Below are positions 36,334 to 44,912 of a DNA stretch of 64,000 bases, piece after piece; within the stretch, counting starts at the first letter, position 1; each line of letters starts with the position of its first letter. Source of the stretch: Cellulomonas xylanilytica (lineage in GTDB: Bacteria > Actinomycetota > Actinomycetes > Actinomycetales > Cellulomonadaceae); NCBI RefSeq assembly GCF_007989805.1, contig NZ_BJUB01000001.1, positions 186,001 through 250,000 on the forward strand, written 5' to 3'. Position numbers and translations under genes: made by a program. The notes below the pieces were generated by a model. It had not been told where the DNA came from. It worked only from the letters and a program-made list of their open reading frames with translations, and ran no database searches.

Positions 36334-37224
36334 TCAGTCGCGCTGCGCGACCCACCGGGCAGCGGCGGGGAGCGTCCCGTGCACCGGTGCGAACCCGCTG
36401 GCGTCGAGCACCGCCGGGATCGCGCGGATCGACCCCAGCACCTCCGACGAGAAGTCTCCGAGCAGGGTTCGCAGGGCGAACGCGGGCACCGGGACGACGG
36501 CGGGCCGGTGCATCGCCCGGGCGAGCTCGGCGACCACCTCGGCGTTGCGCGCCGGGGCCGTGACCACGTTGACCGGACCGTGCACCGGCGCGGTCAGCAG
36601 GTGCTCCGTCGCGCGCACGTGGTCCAGCAGCGTGATCCACGGCCAGAACTGCCGTCCCGACCCCAGCCGTCCGCCGAGGCCCAGCCGGATCAGCGGCAGC
36701 AGCCGCCCGAGGGCGCCGCCGCCCGTGCCCAGCACGATGCCCGTCCGCAGGTGCACGACCCGTACCCCCGCGTCCTGCGCGGGGGCCGTCGCCGCCTCCC
36801 AGTGCCGTACGACGTTGGCGAAGAACGTGGTGCCGATCGGCTCGTCCTCGTCCAGCACGTCGTCGCCGCGGGACCCGTACGCGCCGATGCCGGACGCCTG
36901 GAGCAGCACCTGCGGTCCGTCGCCCAGGGCGGCGAGCGTCCGCGACAGCAGCCCCGTCGTGTTCAGCCGGGAGGAGAGGACCTCCCGCTTGCGTGCCGTC
37001 GTCAGCGGCCGGGATCCGGGGTTGACCCCCGCGAGGTTGATGACGGCATCGGCGCCGGCCAGGGCGTCCGGGTCCAGCCGTCCCGCGTCGGGGTCCCAGG
37101 AGATCTGGGTACGGCCCTGCGCCGGACCACGGACCAGCACGCGGACGTCGTGGCCGCCGTCGCGGAGGTGGGGGACGAGCGCGGACCCGATGAAGCCGTG
37201 CGACCCGGCGATGACGACCTGCAT
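36334..37224 (-). CDS. TIGR01777 family SDR-type epimerase
   Basis: A 296-residue extended short-chain dehydrogenase-fold protein: NAD(P)-binding VVIAGSHGFIGSALVPHL at the N-terminus, AVINLAGVNPG, LLQASGIGAYGSRGDD and the C-terminal DUF1731 motif LLGDFSSEVLGSIRAIPAVL. The physiological substrate of this widespread family (SulA/YfcH-like) is unknown. ATG 37224 follows TAGGGT at 7 nt. In M. tuberculosis the homologue also lies between lipB and the E2 gene, which supports a link to that cluster. Confidence 0.9.
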   Translation of the reverse strand: MQVVIAGSHGFIGSALVPHLRDGGHDVRVLVRGPAQGRTQISWDPDAGRLDPDALAGADAVINLAGVNPGSRPLTTARKREVLSSRLNTTGLLSRTLAALGDGPQVLLQASGIGAYGSRGDDVLDEDEPIGTTFFANVVRHWEAATAPAQDAGVRVVHLRTGIVLGTGGGALGRLLPLIRLGLGGRLGSGRQFWPWITLLDHVRATEHLLTAPVHGPVNVVTAPARNAEVVAELARAMHRPAVVPVPAFALRTLLGDFSSEVLGSIRAIPAVLDASGFAPVHGTLPAAARWVAQRD

Positions 37225-37231
37225 GGCGCTC

Positions 37232-37237
37232 ACCCTA
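37232..37237 (-). promoter_or_regulatory. -10 element of the TIGR01777 gene (leaderless)
   Basis: TAGGGT on the minus strand ends 7 nt before the ATG. Confidence 0.5.
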
Positions 37238-37278
37238 CGGTCGGGCCGCCTCCCCGGCCCGGCGGGGGCTGAGGCGCC

Positions 37279-37383
37279 GGTCCGGTGGCGCTGGTGCGCG
37301 GTCCTGGGGCGCTGACGCGCGGTCCTGGGGCGCTGACGCGCGGTCCCGTGGCGCTGACGCGCGGTCCCGTGGCGCTGACGCGC
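37279..37383. repeat. 21-bp tandem repeat, five copies
   Basis: Five head-to-tail 21-bp units. Units 2-3 are identical to each other, units 4-5 are identical to each other and differ from 2-3 at two positions, and unit 1 is degenerate. The array lies in the 3' space between the E2 gene terminator and the TIGR01777 promoter. It is open in frame (heptad GPxALTR on plus) but has no start or ribosome site that would make it a gene. Confidence 0.9.
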
Positions 37384-37420
37384 GGCGACCCGGCACCCCG
37401 TGAGGGGTACCGGGTCGCCG
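37383..37420 (-). terminator. Terminator of the lpd-sucB operon
   Basis: A long hairpin with an 11-bp outer stem (CGGCGACCCGG/CCGGGTCGCCG), a CA/TA internal loop and a 4-bp CCCC/GGGG inner stem lies 20 bases past the E2 stop codon. Confidence 0.75.
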
Positions 37421-37440
37421 TGTGCGTCAGGTCGTGCGGG

Positions 37441-39318
37441 TCAGAGGCCGACCTCGGACTCAAAAGAGCCCTCCTCGATGCGGTTCTTGACCGCGGTGAG
37501 GTAGCGCGACGCGTCGGCGCCGTCGACCAGGCGGTGGTCGTACGACAGCGACAGGTAGCACATCGACCGGATCGCGATGACCTCGGCGCCGTCGGCGTCC
37601 TGGATGACGACCGGACGCTTGACGATCGCGCCGGTGCCCAGGATCGCGGACGTACCACCCGGGACGATCGGGGTATCGATGATCGCACCGCCGGATCCCG
37701 TGTTGGTCACGGTGAAGGTCGCACCGCTGAGCTCGTCGGGCGTGACCTTGTTCTGGCGGGTGCGTCCCGCCAGGTCGACGATCTTGCGCGAGATGCCGGC
37801 GAGGTTCAGGTCTCCCGCGTCACGGATCACCGGGACGAGGAGGCCCTTCTCGGTGTCGACCGCGATGCCGACGTTCTCCTGGGCGTGGTACGTGATCTGG
37901 TTGCCCTCGAGCACACCGTTGATCTTCGGGAACGCCTTGAGCGCCTCGACGGCGGCCAGCACGAAGAACGGCAGGAACGTGAGGTTGACACCTTCGCGTG
38001 CCTTGAAGTCCTCCTTCGCCCGGGCGCGCAGCCGGGCGACGCGGGTCACGTCGACCTCGACGACCGTGGTGAGCTGCGCCTGCGAGTGCAGGGCGTCGAC
38101 CATGCGCTCGGCGATGATCTGCCGCAGCCGGCTGGCCTTCTCCGTCGTGCCGCGCAGCGGCGAGACCGCCGGGACGGCGGCGGGCTTGCTCGGTGCCGCA
38201 GGTGCTGCGGCGGCCGGCTGGGCCTTGGCGGACTCGGCGGCCGCCTTCTCGGCCTCGGCCTTCGCGGCGGCGTCGAGGACGTCCTCCTTGCGGATCCGAC
38301 CGCCGACACCGGTGCCGACGAGGGATGCCACGTCCACACCCTTATCCGCCGCCAGCTTGCGGACGAGCGGGGTCAGGTAGGTGCCGGACGCCGACGGGGT
38401 CGGCGCCGGGGTGGCGGGGACCGGCGCGGGCGTCGGAGGGGTGGCCGGGACCGGGGCAGGGGTCGACGCGGCCGACTCCTGGTCGGCGGACGGCTCCGGT
38501 GCGCTCTGCGGCTCGGGCTTCTGCTCCTGCGCCGGTGCGGGCTCGGGCGCCTGCTGCGGGGCGGGTGCGGGCTCGGCTGCCTTCTCCTCGGCGGGAGCCG
38601 GCTCCTGCGCCGGGGCAGGCGCGGAACCGGAGCCGATGACGGCGAGCACGGCACCGACCTCGACGGTCTCGTCCTCCTGCACCAGGATCTGCTGCAGCGT
38701 TCCGGCGATGGGTGACGGGATCTCCGTGTCGACCTTGTCGGTCGAGATCTCGAGGAGCGGCTCGTCGACCGCGACCTCGTCGCCCACGGCCTTGAGCCAG
38801 CGGGTGACGGTGCCCTCGGTGACGGACTCGCCCAGCGCGGGGAGCGTCACGTTCTCGCCCGAACCCGAACCCGAGTCGGACGCCGAGCCCTCGGAGGGGG
38901 CGGCGGCCGCAGGGGCCGGCTCCTCGTGCGCCTCGACGGGCTGCTGCGCGGGAGCGGACTCGGCAGCCGACTCCTCGACCGGAGCCTGCTCGGCTGCGGG
39001 CTCGGGAGCCGACTCCTGCGCCTGCTCCTGAGCGGGCTGGTCCTGCGCGGGGGCGGCCTCGCCCTGCGAGGACGACCCGTCTCCGGACCCGATGACGGCG
39101 AGCGTGGCGCCCACCTCGACGGTCTCGTCCTCCTGGACCAGGATCTGCTCCAGGACGCCGGCGAACGGCGACGGGATCTCGGTGTCGACCTTGTCGGTCG
39201 AGATCTCGAGCAGCGGCTCGTCGACCTCCACCGTGTCGCCCACGTTCTTCAGCCAGCGGGTGACGGTCCCCTCGGTGACGGACTCACCGAGTGCGGGCAG
39301 CTGCACGTTGTCGGACAT
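37441..39318 (-). CDS. sucB: 2-oxoacid dehydrogenase E2 component (dihydrolipoyl acyltransferase) with two lipoyl domains
   Basis: A 625-residue E2 core protein. Two lipoyl domains (1-75 and ~150-225) each carry the lipoylated lysine in [14 protein letters not shown]; they are separated by Ala/Pro/Glu swinging-arm linkers. A peripheral subunit-binding domain follows ([25 protein letters not shown]), then the acyltransferase with catalytic [17 protein letters not shown]. Actinobacterial proteins of this type are annotated SucB or DlaT and can serve pyruvate as well as 2-oxoglutarate dehydrogenase, so the substrate is open. AGGAG lies 12 nt before ATG 39318. Second gene of the lpd-E2 operon; it depends on LipA/LipB for its cofactor. 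Confidence 0.95.
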   Translation of the reverse strand: MSDNVQLPALGESVTEGTVTRWLKNVGDTVEVDEPLLEISTDKVDTEIPSPFAGVLEQILVQEDETVEVGATLAVIGSGDGSSSQGEAAPAQDQPAQEQAQESAPEPAAEQAPVEESAAESAPAQQPVEAHEEPAPAAAAPSEGSASDSGSGSGENVTLPALGESVTEGTVTRWLKAVGDEVAVDEPLLEISTDKVDTEIPSPIAGTLQQILVQEDETVEVGAVLAVIGSGSAPAPAQEPAPAEEKAAEPAPAPQQAPEPAPAQEQKPEPQSAPEPSADQESAASTPAPVPATPPTPAPVPATPAPTPSASGTYLTPLVRKLAADKGVDVASLVGTGVGGRIRKEDVLDAAAKAEAEKAAAESAKAQPAAAAPAAPSKPAAVPAVSPLRGTTEKASRLRQIIAERMVDALHSQAQLTTVVEVDVTRVARLRARAKEDFKAREGVNLTFLPFFVLAAVEALKAFPKINGVLEGNQITYHAQENVGIAVDTEKGLLVPVIRDAGDLNLAGISRKIVDLAGRTRQNKVTPDELSGATFTVTNTGSGGAIIDTPIVPGGTSAILGTGAIVKRPVVIQDADGAEVIAIRSMCYLSLSYDHRLVDGADASRYLTAVKNRIEEGSFESEVGL

Positions 39319-39348
39319 GACCGCTCGTGTCTCCTTCGATTCGTGAGG

Positions 39349-40734
39349 TCAGTTGTGGGCGTGCAGCGGCTTGCCGGCGAGCGCGAGGTGCGCCTCCCCG
39401 AGGGCCTCGTTCTGCGTGGGGTGGGCGTGCACGAGGGAGGCGACGTCCTCGGGGTAGGCCTCCCAGTTCACGATGAGCTGGCCCTCGCCGATGAGCTCGC
39501 CGACGCGGGCGCCGATCATGTGGACGCCGACGACCGGGCCGTCCTTCTGGCGGACGAGCTTGATGAAGCCCTGCGTGCCGAGGATCTGGCTCTTGCCGTT
39601 GCCGCCGAGGTTGTACTCGAGCGTCTCGACGCCGTCGGCCCCGTGGACCTCCTTGGCGCGCGCCTCGGTGAGCCCGACGGACGCGACCTCGGGCTCGGAG
39701 TACGTGACGCGCGGGATGCCGGACTCGACGATGGCCGCCGGCTTGAGGCCGGCGATCTCCTCGGCGACGAAGATGCCCTGGGCGAACCCGCGGTGCGCGA
39801 GCTGCAGGCCGGGGACGATGTCGCCGACCGCGTAGATGTTGCCGACGCCGGTGTGCAGGCGCTCGTCGGTGATGACGAACCCGCGGTCGAGCGTCAGGCC
39901 CTGCTCCTCGAAGCCGACGCCGGAGGTGCGGGGGCCGCGACCGACGGCGACGAGCAGGAGGTCGGCGTCGAACGTCTTGCCGTCCTCGAGCGAGACGTGC
40001 ACGCCGTTGTCGTCCTGCGTCACGCCGGCGAACCGGACGCCCAGGTTGAAGTTGATGCCGCGCTTGCGGAACGCGCGCTCGAACGCCTTCGACAGCGCCT
40101 CGTCCTCGTTGGGGACCAGGTGGGGGAGCGCCTCGATGATCGTGACGTCGGCGCCGAAGGACTTCCAGACGCTGGCGAACTCCGACCCGATGACGCCGCC
40201 GCCCAGGATGATGGCCGACTTGGGCACCCAGTCGAGCTGGAGCGCCTGGTCGGACGTGATGACGCGGCCACCGATCTCGAGGCCGGGCAGGGAGCGCGCG
40301 TACGAGCCGGTGGCGACGACGATGTGCCCGCCGGTGATGCGCTGGCCGTTCACCTCGACCGCGTCCGGTCCGACGAGCTTGCCGAAGCCCTCGAAGACCG
40401 TGATCTTGCGCGACTTGATCAGGCCCTGCAGGCCCTTGTAGAGCCGACCGATCACCGTGGACTTGTACTCGTTCACGCCGTTCATGTCGATGTGGTCGAG
40501 AGTCGTGTGCACGCCGAAGTGCGCGCCCTCACGGGCGTTGTCGGCGAGCTCGGCGGCGTGCAGGAGCGCCTTGGTCGGGATGCACCCGTAGTGCAGGCAG
40601 GTGCCGCCGACCTTGTCGGCCTCGATGAGGGCGACGGTCTTGCCCAGCTGTGCGGCGCGCAGTGCGGCTGCATAGCCGCCGCTGCCTCCGCCCAGGACGA
40701 CGATGTCGAAAGCGGTGCCGTTCGTGTCGGCCAC
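39349..40734 (-). CDS. lpdA: Dihydrolipoyl dehydrogenase (E3)
   Basis: FAD/NAD flavoenzyme that reoxidises dihydrolipoyl groups on E2. FAD motif VVLGGGSGGYAAALRA, redox disulfide GGTCLHYGCIPTKAL, NAD motif IILGGGVIGSEFASV, second FAD motif NIYAVGDIVPG, and C-terminal HAHPTQNEALGEA with the catalytic His-Glu. GTG 40734 (461 aa) is preferred because AGGAG lies 7 nt upstream; an in-frame ATG at 40752 would swallow that site. It is 30 bases upstream of the E2 gene on the same strand. Confidence 0.97.
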   Translation of the reverse strand: MADTNGTAFDIVVLGGGSGGYAAALRAAQLGKTVALIEADKVGGTCLHYGCIPTKALLHAAELADNAREGAHFGVHTTLDHIDMNGVNEYKSTVIGRLYKGLQGLIKSRKITVFEGFGKLVGPDAVEVNGQRITGGHIVVATGSYARSLPGLEIGGRVITSDQALQLDWVPKSAIILGGGVIGSEFASVWKSFGADVTIIEALPHLVPNEDEALSKAFERAFRKRGINFNLGVRFAGVTQDDNGVHVSLEDGKTFDADLLLVAVGRGPRTSGVGFEEQGLTLDRGFVITDERLHTGVGNIYAVGDIVPGLQLAHRGFAQGIFVAEEIAGLKPAAIVESGIPRVTYSEPEVASVGLTEARAKEVHGADGVETLEYNLGGNGKSQILGTQGFIKLVRQKDGPVVGVHMIGARVGELIGEGQLIVNWEAYPEDVASLVHAHPTQNEALGEAHLALAGKPLHAHN

Positions 40735-40840
40735 GTGCAGACTCCTCATACGCAGACTTGGTGGTCTCGAGCTCGCCGACCATCCTGTCATCCCGGCAGG
40801 CATGGAACGACCTGGACGACGCGCGCGACCGTGTGACACT

Positions 40841-40870
40841 CGGAACAGTCGTCCCATGACTGCTGTTCCG
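40841..40870. promoter_or_regulatory. Inverted repeat upstream of lpdA
   Basis: Perfect 8-bp arms CGGAACAG and CTGTTCCG are separated by 14 bases, about 107 bases upstream of lpdA. The shape suits a regulator dimer; the cognate factor is unknown. Confidence 0.35.
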
Positions 40871-40921
40871 TCTCGTGCGTCACGCGTGCTGCACGCCCCG
40901 CGGATCGACAGGTTCGCAGGT

Positions 40922-40927
40922 TACTCT
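40922..40927 (+). promoter_or_regulatory. -10 element of the 112-residue protein gene (leaderless)
   Basis: TACTCT ends 8 nt before the ATG. Confidence 0.45.
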
Positions 40928-40935
40928 CGTGCGCC

Positions 40936-41274
40936 ATGGGCCTGTTCTCACGCCGCAAGCCGGCCGCCACCGACGCGCCGACGGACCGGGCTGCGCGCGA
41001 GGCGACGGTCGCTCACCTCAAGGACTTCGTCACGACGCGCGTCGGGGTCGAGGCCTACGTCGAGCCGCAGACCAACTCCACGCCGACGACGATGATGCTC
41101 GTCGCCACCGACGGTGAGTGGACGCGCCGGCGGGTGCCGGACCCGAAGACGGCCTGGGAGCTGGCACGCGACCTGGGCATCCCCGTGTACGACGTGCAGC
41201 GCACCGGCTACCCGCAGCGCGTGCGTGACTGGAACTCGCGGCAGCGCCTCGCGCGCAAGCGCAAGCACGCCTAG
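40936..41274 (+). CDS. Conserved actinobacterial protein of unknown function, 112 residues
   Basis: Starts MGLFSRRKP and ends in a very basic tail (RQRLARKRKHA). Between these lies a compact alpha/beta stretch with VEAYVEPQTNSTPTTMMLVA, DGEWTRRRVPD and AWELARDLGIPVYDVQRTGYP. No catalytic motif, export signal or membrane segment. The composition suggests a nucleic-acid- or ribosome-associated protein but this is weak inference. It is convergent with pepA, with stops 5 bases apart. Confidence 0.75.
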   Translation: MGLFSRRKPAATDAPTDRAAREATVAHLKDFVTTRVGVEAYVEPQTNSTPTTMMLVATDGEWTRRRVPDPKTAWELARDLGIPVYDVQRTGYPQRVRDWNSRQRLARKRKHA

Positions 41275-41279
41275 CCGGC

Positions 41280-42764
41280 CTAGGAGGCCGGCGCCCGACC
41301 CTCCAGCAGGGCGAGCAGCGTCCGCACGCCGACGCCGGTGCCGCCCACGGGCGTGTAGCCGTGCGCGGTCCGCTCGTTGTACGCGGGACCGGCGATGTCG
41401 AGGTGCGCCCACGGCGTCTGGCCGACGAACTCCTGCAGGAAGATCCCCGCGGTCAGCATGCCGCCGAACCGGTCGCCGATGTTCGCGATGTCGGCCACCT
41501 TCGACTTGAGCCCCGCCCGCAGGTCGGCGGGCAGCGGCATCGGCCAGAACTGCTCGCCGCTGGCCTCGGCAGCGGCGACGACCTCGCCGCGCACGTCGTC
41601 GGTGCCCATCACGGCGGACACGCGGTGCCCGAGCGCGACCACCTGGGCTCCCGTGAGGGTGGCGATGTCGATGACGACGTCGGGCTTCTCCTCGATCGCG
41701 GCGACGAGCCCGTCGGCCATGACGAGCCGGCCCTCGGCATCGGTGTTCAGCACCTCGACGGTCTTCCCACCCCGGATCGTCAGCACGTCGGACGGGCGCT
41801 GCGCCGTGCCGGACGGCATGTTCTCCGCCAAGCAAAGCCAGCCCGTGACCGCGACGGGCAGCTCGAGCCGTGCGGCGGCGACGACGGTGTGCAGCACGGC
41901 CGCGGCGCCGGCCATGTCGGACTTCATGGCCTCCATGCCCGCGGCGGGCTTGATCGAGATGCCGCCCGAGTCGAACGTGATGCCCTTGCCCACGAGCGCG
42001 ACCTTCACCTTGGCGCGCGACGGCGAGTACGAGACCTTGACCAGCCGCGGGCCGCGCACCGAGCCCTGACCGACGCCGATCAGCCCGCCGTAGCCGCCGG
42101 CGGCGAGCGCCTTGTCGTCCAGCACGGTCACCTTGAGGCCCTTCGCCCCGGCGTCCTTCACGGCGGCCTTCGCGGCGTCCGCGAACGCTGCGGGGTACAG
42201 GTCGTTGGGCGCGGCGTTGACCAGGTCGCGCGTACCGTGCACGGCCGCGGCGACGACCTCGGCGCGGGCGACCGCCGCCAGGGCCTCACGGTCGCGCGGG
42301 TGTGCGGTGACGACCTGGATCGCGCTGACGGGCGCCTGCTTGGCGGCCTCCGAGGCGCGGTACCTCGTGTAGGAGTACGCCCCGAGGAGGGCGCCCTCCG
42401 CGACGGCGGCGACGGACTCCGTGTCGTCGGCCGGCAGTGCGAGACCCACGCTCGCCGTGCCGGCGAGCTCGCGGGTGGCGGCACCGGCCGCCCGGCGCAG
42501 GGTCTCGGAGGTGATCCGGTCCGCCGGTCCGACGCCGGTCAGCACGAGCACCGTGGCGGCCAGCCCGGTGCCGGGGAGCCGACGGACCTCGTCGGCCGCA
42601 CCGGTGACGCCGAGCGCGGCGACGTCGGCCAGCTGGGTGCGCAGCTCGGCAGGGAGGCGGTCGGCCCCGAGGACGGACGGTGCGCCGTCCTGCTGGGCGA
42701 CCGCGACGACGAGGGCGTCGACGGCGAGGCGGGCAGGGTCCTGGGAGGTCAGCGAGACGGTCAC
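41280..42764 (-). CDS. pepA: Leucyl aminopeptidase (M17)
   Basis: Cytoplasmic dinuclear-metal aminopeptidase releasing N-terminal residues from peptides. The 494-residue protein has the less conserved N-terminal domain and the C-terminal catalytic domain with metal ligands in VGKGITFDSGGISIKP, KSDMAGAA and the family signature NTDAEGRLVMADGL. It is typical length. The GTG start at 42764 follows TATCAT at 6 nt; the frame is open beyond but lacks conserved sequence. PepA lies near lpd/E2 in other actinobacteria too. Confidence 0.96.
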   Translation of the reverse strand: MTVSLTSQDPARLAVDALVVAVAQQDGAPSVLGADRLPAELRTQLADVAALGVTGAADEVRRLPGTGLAATVLVLTGVGPADRITSETLRRAAGAATRELAGTASVGLALPADDTESVAAVAEGALLGAYSYTRYRASEAAKQAPVSAIQVVTAHPRDREALAAVARAEVVAAAVHGTRDLVNAAPNDLYPAAFADAAKAAVKDAGAKGLKVTVLDDKALAAGGYGGLIGVGQGSVRGPRLVKVSYSPSRAKVKVALVGKGITFDSGGISIKPAAGMEAMKSDMAGAAAVLHTVVAAARLELPVAVTGWLCLAENMPSGTAQRPSDVLTIRGGKTVEVLNTDAEGRLVMADGLVAAIEEKPDVVIDIATLTGAQVVALGHRVSAVMGTDDVRGEVVAAAEASGEQFWPMPLPADLRAGLKSKVADIANIGDRFGGMLTAGIFLQEFVGQTPWAHLDIAGPAYNERTAHGYTPVGGTGVGVRTLLALLEGRAPAS

Positions 42765-42770
42765 GCGTCG

Positions 42771-42776
42771 ATGATA
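42771..42776 (-). promoter_or_regulatory. -10 element of pepA (leaderless)
   Basis: TATCAT, close to the full TATAAT consensus, ends 6 nt before the GTG. Confidence 0.65.
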
Positions 42777-42822
42777 GGCACGGGCCCGTGCCGGGTCGGT
42801 CTGCGCCGTCGTCGTCCGCCGG

Positions 42823-42828
42823 TACGGT
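42823..42828 (+). promoter_or_regulatory. -10 element of the 119-residue membrane protein gene (leaderless)
   Basis: TACGGT ends 8 nt before the GTG start and heads a two-gene operon. Confidence 0.45.
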
Positions 42829-42836
42829 GGGGCATC

Positions 42837-43196
42837 GTGATCGTCCCCCTCGCGCTGCTCGTCGGCGCCCTCTGCCTGGCGCTCGGTGCGTGGGCCGCCT
42901 GGTTCGTCGTCAGGGACCGCGCCGTCGTGCTGCGGCAGCTGTGGGGTGCGGCCGCGATCGAGGGGGCGCTCGTGCTGCAGGCGGCGATCGCCGGGGTGCT
43001 CGCCGCGACCGGCTCGCCCGACGTCGACGGCGTGCTGCTCTGGGGCTACGTCCTGACGCAGGCGCTCGTCCTGCCCATCGCCGCCGCCTGGGCGTTCGCC
43101 GAGCGCACCCGGTGGAGCTCGGTGGTGCTGCTGGTCGCGGCAGTGACGGTGGCGTTCCTCGAGTTCCGACTGCTCCAGATCTGGGGGACCGTGTGA
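42837..43196 (+). CDS. Small four-helix membrane protein
   Basis: 119 residues, nearly all hydrophobic in four segments, beginning MIVPLALLVGALCLALGAW and ending VAFLEFRLLQIWGTV. No family recognised beyond an actinobacterial integral membrane protein. Its stop overlaps the next gene's start as GTGTGA, so the two membrane proteins are co-translated and may work together. Confidence 0.72.
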   Translation: MIVPLALLVGALCLALGAWAAWFVVRDRAVVLRQLWGAAAIEGALVLQAAIAGVLAATGSPDVDGVLLWGYVLTQALVLPIAAAWAFAERTRWSSVVLLVAAVTVAFLEFRLLQIWGTV

Positions 43197-43627
43197 CCGA
43201 CACATCCAGACGGACGGGGAGCGGCCCCGGTCGCCTCCTCGTGGCCGTGTACGGGATCCTCGCGCTCGCCGCGACGGCCCGGGGGATCTACCAGGTGGCC
43301 ACCAAGCTCGACGAGGCGCCGGTCGCGTACCTGCTCTCCCTGGGCGCCGGTCTCGTGTACGTCGTCGCCACCGTCGCGCTGGCCACCGACCGCCGCAGGC
43401 TCGCCTGGTGGACGGTGTCGATCGAGATGGTCGGCGTGCTGACGGTCGGCGTGCTGTCGCTGGTCGACGTGGGTGACTTCCCCGACGAGACCGTGTGGTC
43501 GGCGTTCGGGCAGGGCTACGGCTACGTCCCGCTGGTGCTGCCGTTCCTGGGGCTGGTGTGGCTGTGGCGCACGGGGTCGAGGGCGCGGACGCAGGACGTG
43601 CCGGCCACGTCCGACGACCTAGGGTGA
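43193..43627 (+). CDS. Four-helix integral membrane protein
   Basis: 144 residues with four hydrophobic segments (LLVAVYGILALAATARGIYQ; YLLSLGAGLVYVVATVAL; WWTVSIEMVGVLTVGVLSLV; YVPLVLPFLGLVWLWRTGS). The arrangement fits small actinobacterial integral membrane proteins of unknown role. It is coupled to the preceding gene by a GTGA overlap. Its last codons contain the pyrD -10 element. Confidence 0.78.
   Translation: MTDTSRRTGSGPGRLLVAVYGILALAATARGIYQVATKLDEAPVAYLLSLGAGLVYVVATVALATDRRRLAWWTVSIEMVGVLTVGVLSLVDVGDFPDETVWSAFGQGYGYVPLVLPFLGLVWLWRTGSRARTQDVPATSDDLG
43620..43625 (+). promoter_or_regulatory. -10 element of pyrD (leaderless)
   Basis: TAGGGT ends 7 nt before GTG 43633 and overlaps the stop region of the upstream membrane protein gene. 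Confidence 0.5.
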
Positions 43628-43632
43628 AGAAC

Positions 43633-44697
43633 GTGTACCGACTGCTCTTCGACCTGGTGTTCCGTCGCATGGATCCCGAGCGCGCGCACGAGCTCGCGTT
43701 CCGGCTCATCCGTGTGGTCGGCCAGGTCCCGGTCCTGCGGGGTGCCGTGCACCGGGTCTTCCGGGCCTCGGACGAGGGCGCGGTGGAGGTCTGGGGCCGG
43801 AGGTTCCCGTCGCGGTTCGGGCTGGCGGCCGGCTTCGACAAGAACGCCGTCGGGGTGGCCGGCCTGACGATGCTCGGGTTCGGCTTCGTGGAGGTCGGCA
43901 CCGTCACGGCGCACCCCCAGCCGGGCAACGAGCCGCCGCGGCTCTGGCGGGTCCTGGAGCAGCGGGCGCTGCGCAACCGGATGGGCTTCAACAACGAGGG
44001 GTCGGCCGCGGTCGCGGACCGGCTCCGGCGCCTGCGTGCCACGCCGGCGGGCCGGCGGCTGGTGGTCGGGGTGAACATCGGCAAGACCAAGGTGACCCCT
44101 GCGGAGCACGCGCCGACGGACTACGCCACCAGCGCGCGCCGGCTCGCGCCGTACGCCGACTACCTGGTGGTGAACGTGTCGTCCCCGAACACCCCGGGGC
44201 TGCGCGACCTGCAGTCGGTCGAGGCTCTGCGACCCATCCTGGAGGCGACCCGGGTGGCGGCCGACGAGGCCACGGCTTCCGCCGGACTGGCTGCCGTGCC
44301 GCTGCTGGTCAAGATCGCCCCCGACCTGTCCGACGACGACGTGGACGCGGTGGCCGAGCTGGCTGCCGAGCTCGGCCTCGACGGCATCGTCGCGGTGAAC
44401 ACCACCATCGGGCACGACCTCGGCCCCGGGGGCCTGTCCGGCCCGCCCGTGCTGGCGCGCGGGCTCGACGTCGTGGCTCGGCTGCGCAGCGAGCTGGGAC
44501 CGGACGCGGTGATCATCGGCGTCGGGGGCATCACGACCGCGGCCGACGCGCGCGAGTACGTCGCCGTCGGTGCGACTCTCGTGCAGGGCTACACCGGTCT
44601 GGTCTACGAGGGTCCGGCGTACGCGTCCCGGATCGCCAAGGCCCTCGCGGCCGACGAGGCGTTGCGTCGCCCGGACCGGCGCAGGGCGGTCGCGTGA
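43633..44697 (+). CDS. pyrD: Dihydroorotate dehydrogenase (quinone), class 2
   Basis: FMN enzyme of the inner membrane face oxidising dihydroorotate to orotate with quinone, the fourth step of pyrimidine synthesis. The N-terminal ~40 residues (RLLFDLVFRRMDPERAHELA) form the class-2 membrane-binding hairpin. AAGFDKNAVGV, RNRMGFNNEGS, VNVSSPNTPGLRDLQ with the catalytic serine, and GVGGI near the phosphate site follow. GTG 43633 is chosen from the leaderless -10; GTG 43624 is the alternative. Followed with overlap by a 70-residue gene. Confidence 0.96.
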   Translation: MYRLLFDLVFRRMDPERAHELAFRLIRVVGQVPVLRGAVHRVFRASDEGAVEVWGRRFPSRFGLAAGFDKNAVGVAGLTMLGFGFVEVGTVTAHPQPGNEPPRLWRVLEQRALRNRMGFNNEGSAAVADRLRRLRATPAGRRLVVGVNIGKTKVTPAEHAPTDYATSARRLAPYADYLVVNVSSPNTPGLRDLQSVEALRPILEATRVAADEATASAGLAAVPLLVKIAPDLSDDDVDAVAELAAELGLDGIVAVNTTIGHDLGPGGLSGPPVLARGLDVVARLRSELGPDAVIIGVGGITTAADAREYVAVGATLVQGYTGLVYEGPAYASRIAKALAADEALRRPDRRRAVA

Positions 44698-44909
44698 TGG
44701 TGGTGCGTCCGCAGTGGGAGTGGCGCTTCGACGGAGCCGAGGGGTCCGTGCTGAGCCGGCCGGTGAGTCCCGTGTTCACCACGCAGTACGACGCCGAGCA
44801 GTGGCTCGGGGAGCACTGGCGCACGCTGGCCGCCCAGGGCGTGCAGGCGGTCGGGCTGCTGCACGAGGGGGTCCAGGCGACGCCGACCCTCACGCTGCCG
44901 CTGATCTGA
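44697..44909 (+). CDS. Small protein of unknown function downstream of pyrD
   Basis: 70 residues, soluble-looking: RPQWEWRFDGAEG, then TTQYDAEQWLGEHWRTLAAQGVQAVGLLHEG. The last base of the pyrD stop is the first of this ATG (TGATG), indicating translational coupling; a GTG at 44694 is an alternative start. It has no recognised domain. Trp/Glu-rich helix and acidic character suggest a small folded protein. Confidence 0.65.
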   Translation: MVVRPQWEWRFDGAEGSVLSRPVSPVFTTQYDAEQWLGEHWRTLAAQGVQAVGLLHEGVQATPTLTLPLI

Positions 44910-44912
44910 CCG

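Noticed and set aside
37285-38715. Plus-strand frame including the 21-bp repeat and antisense to the E2 gene
   Set aside because: The repeated heptapeptide is only the repeat unit in frame; the rest is antisense to lipoyl and acyltransferase domains.
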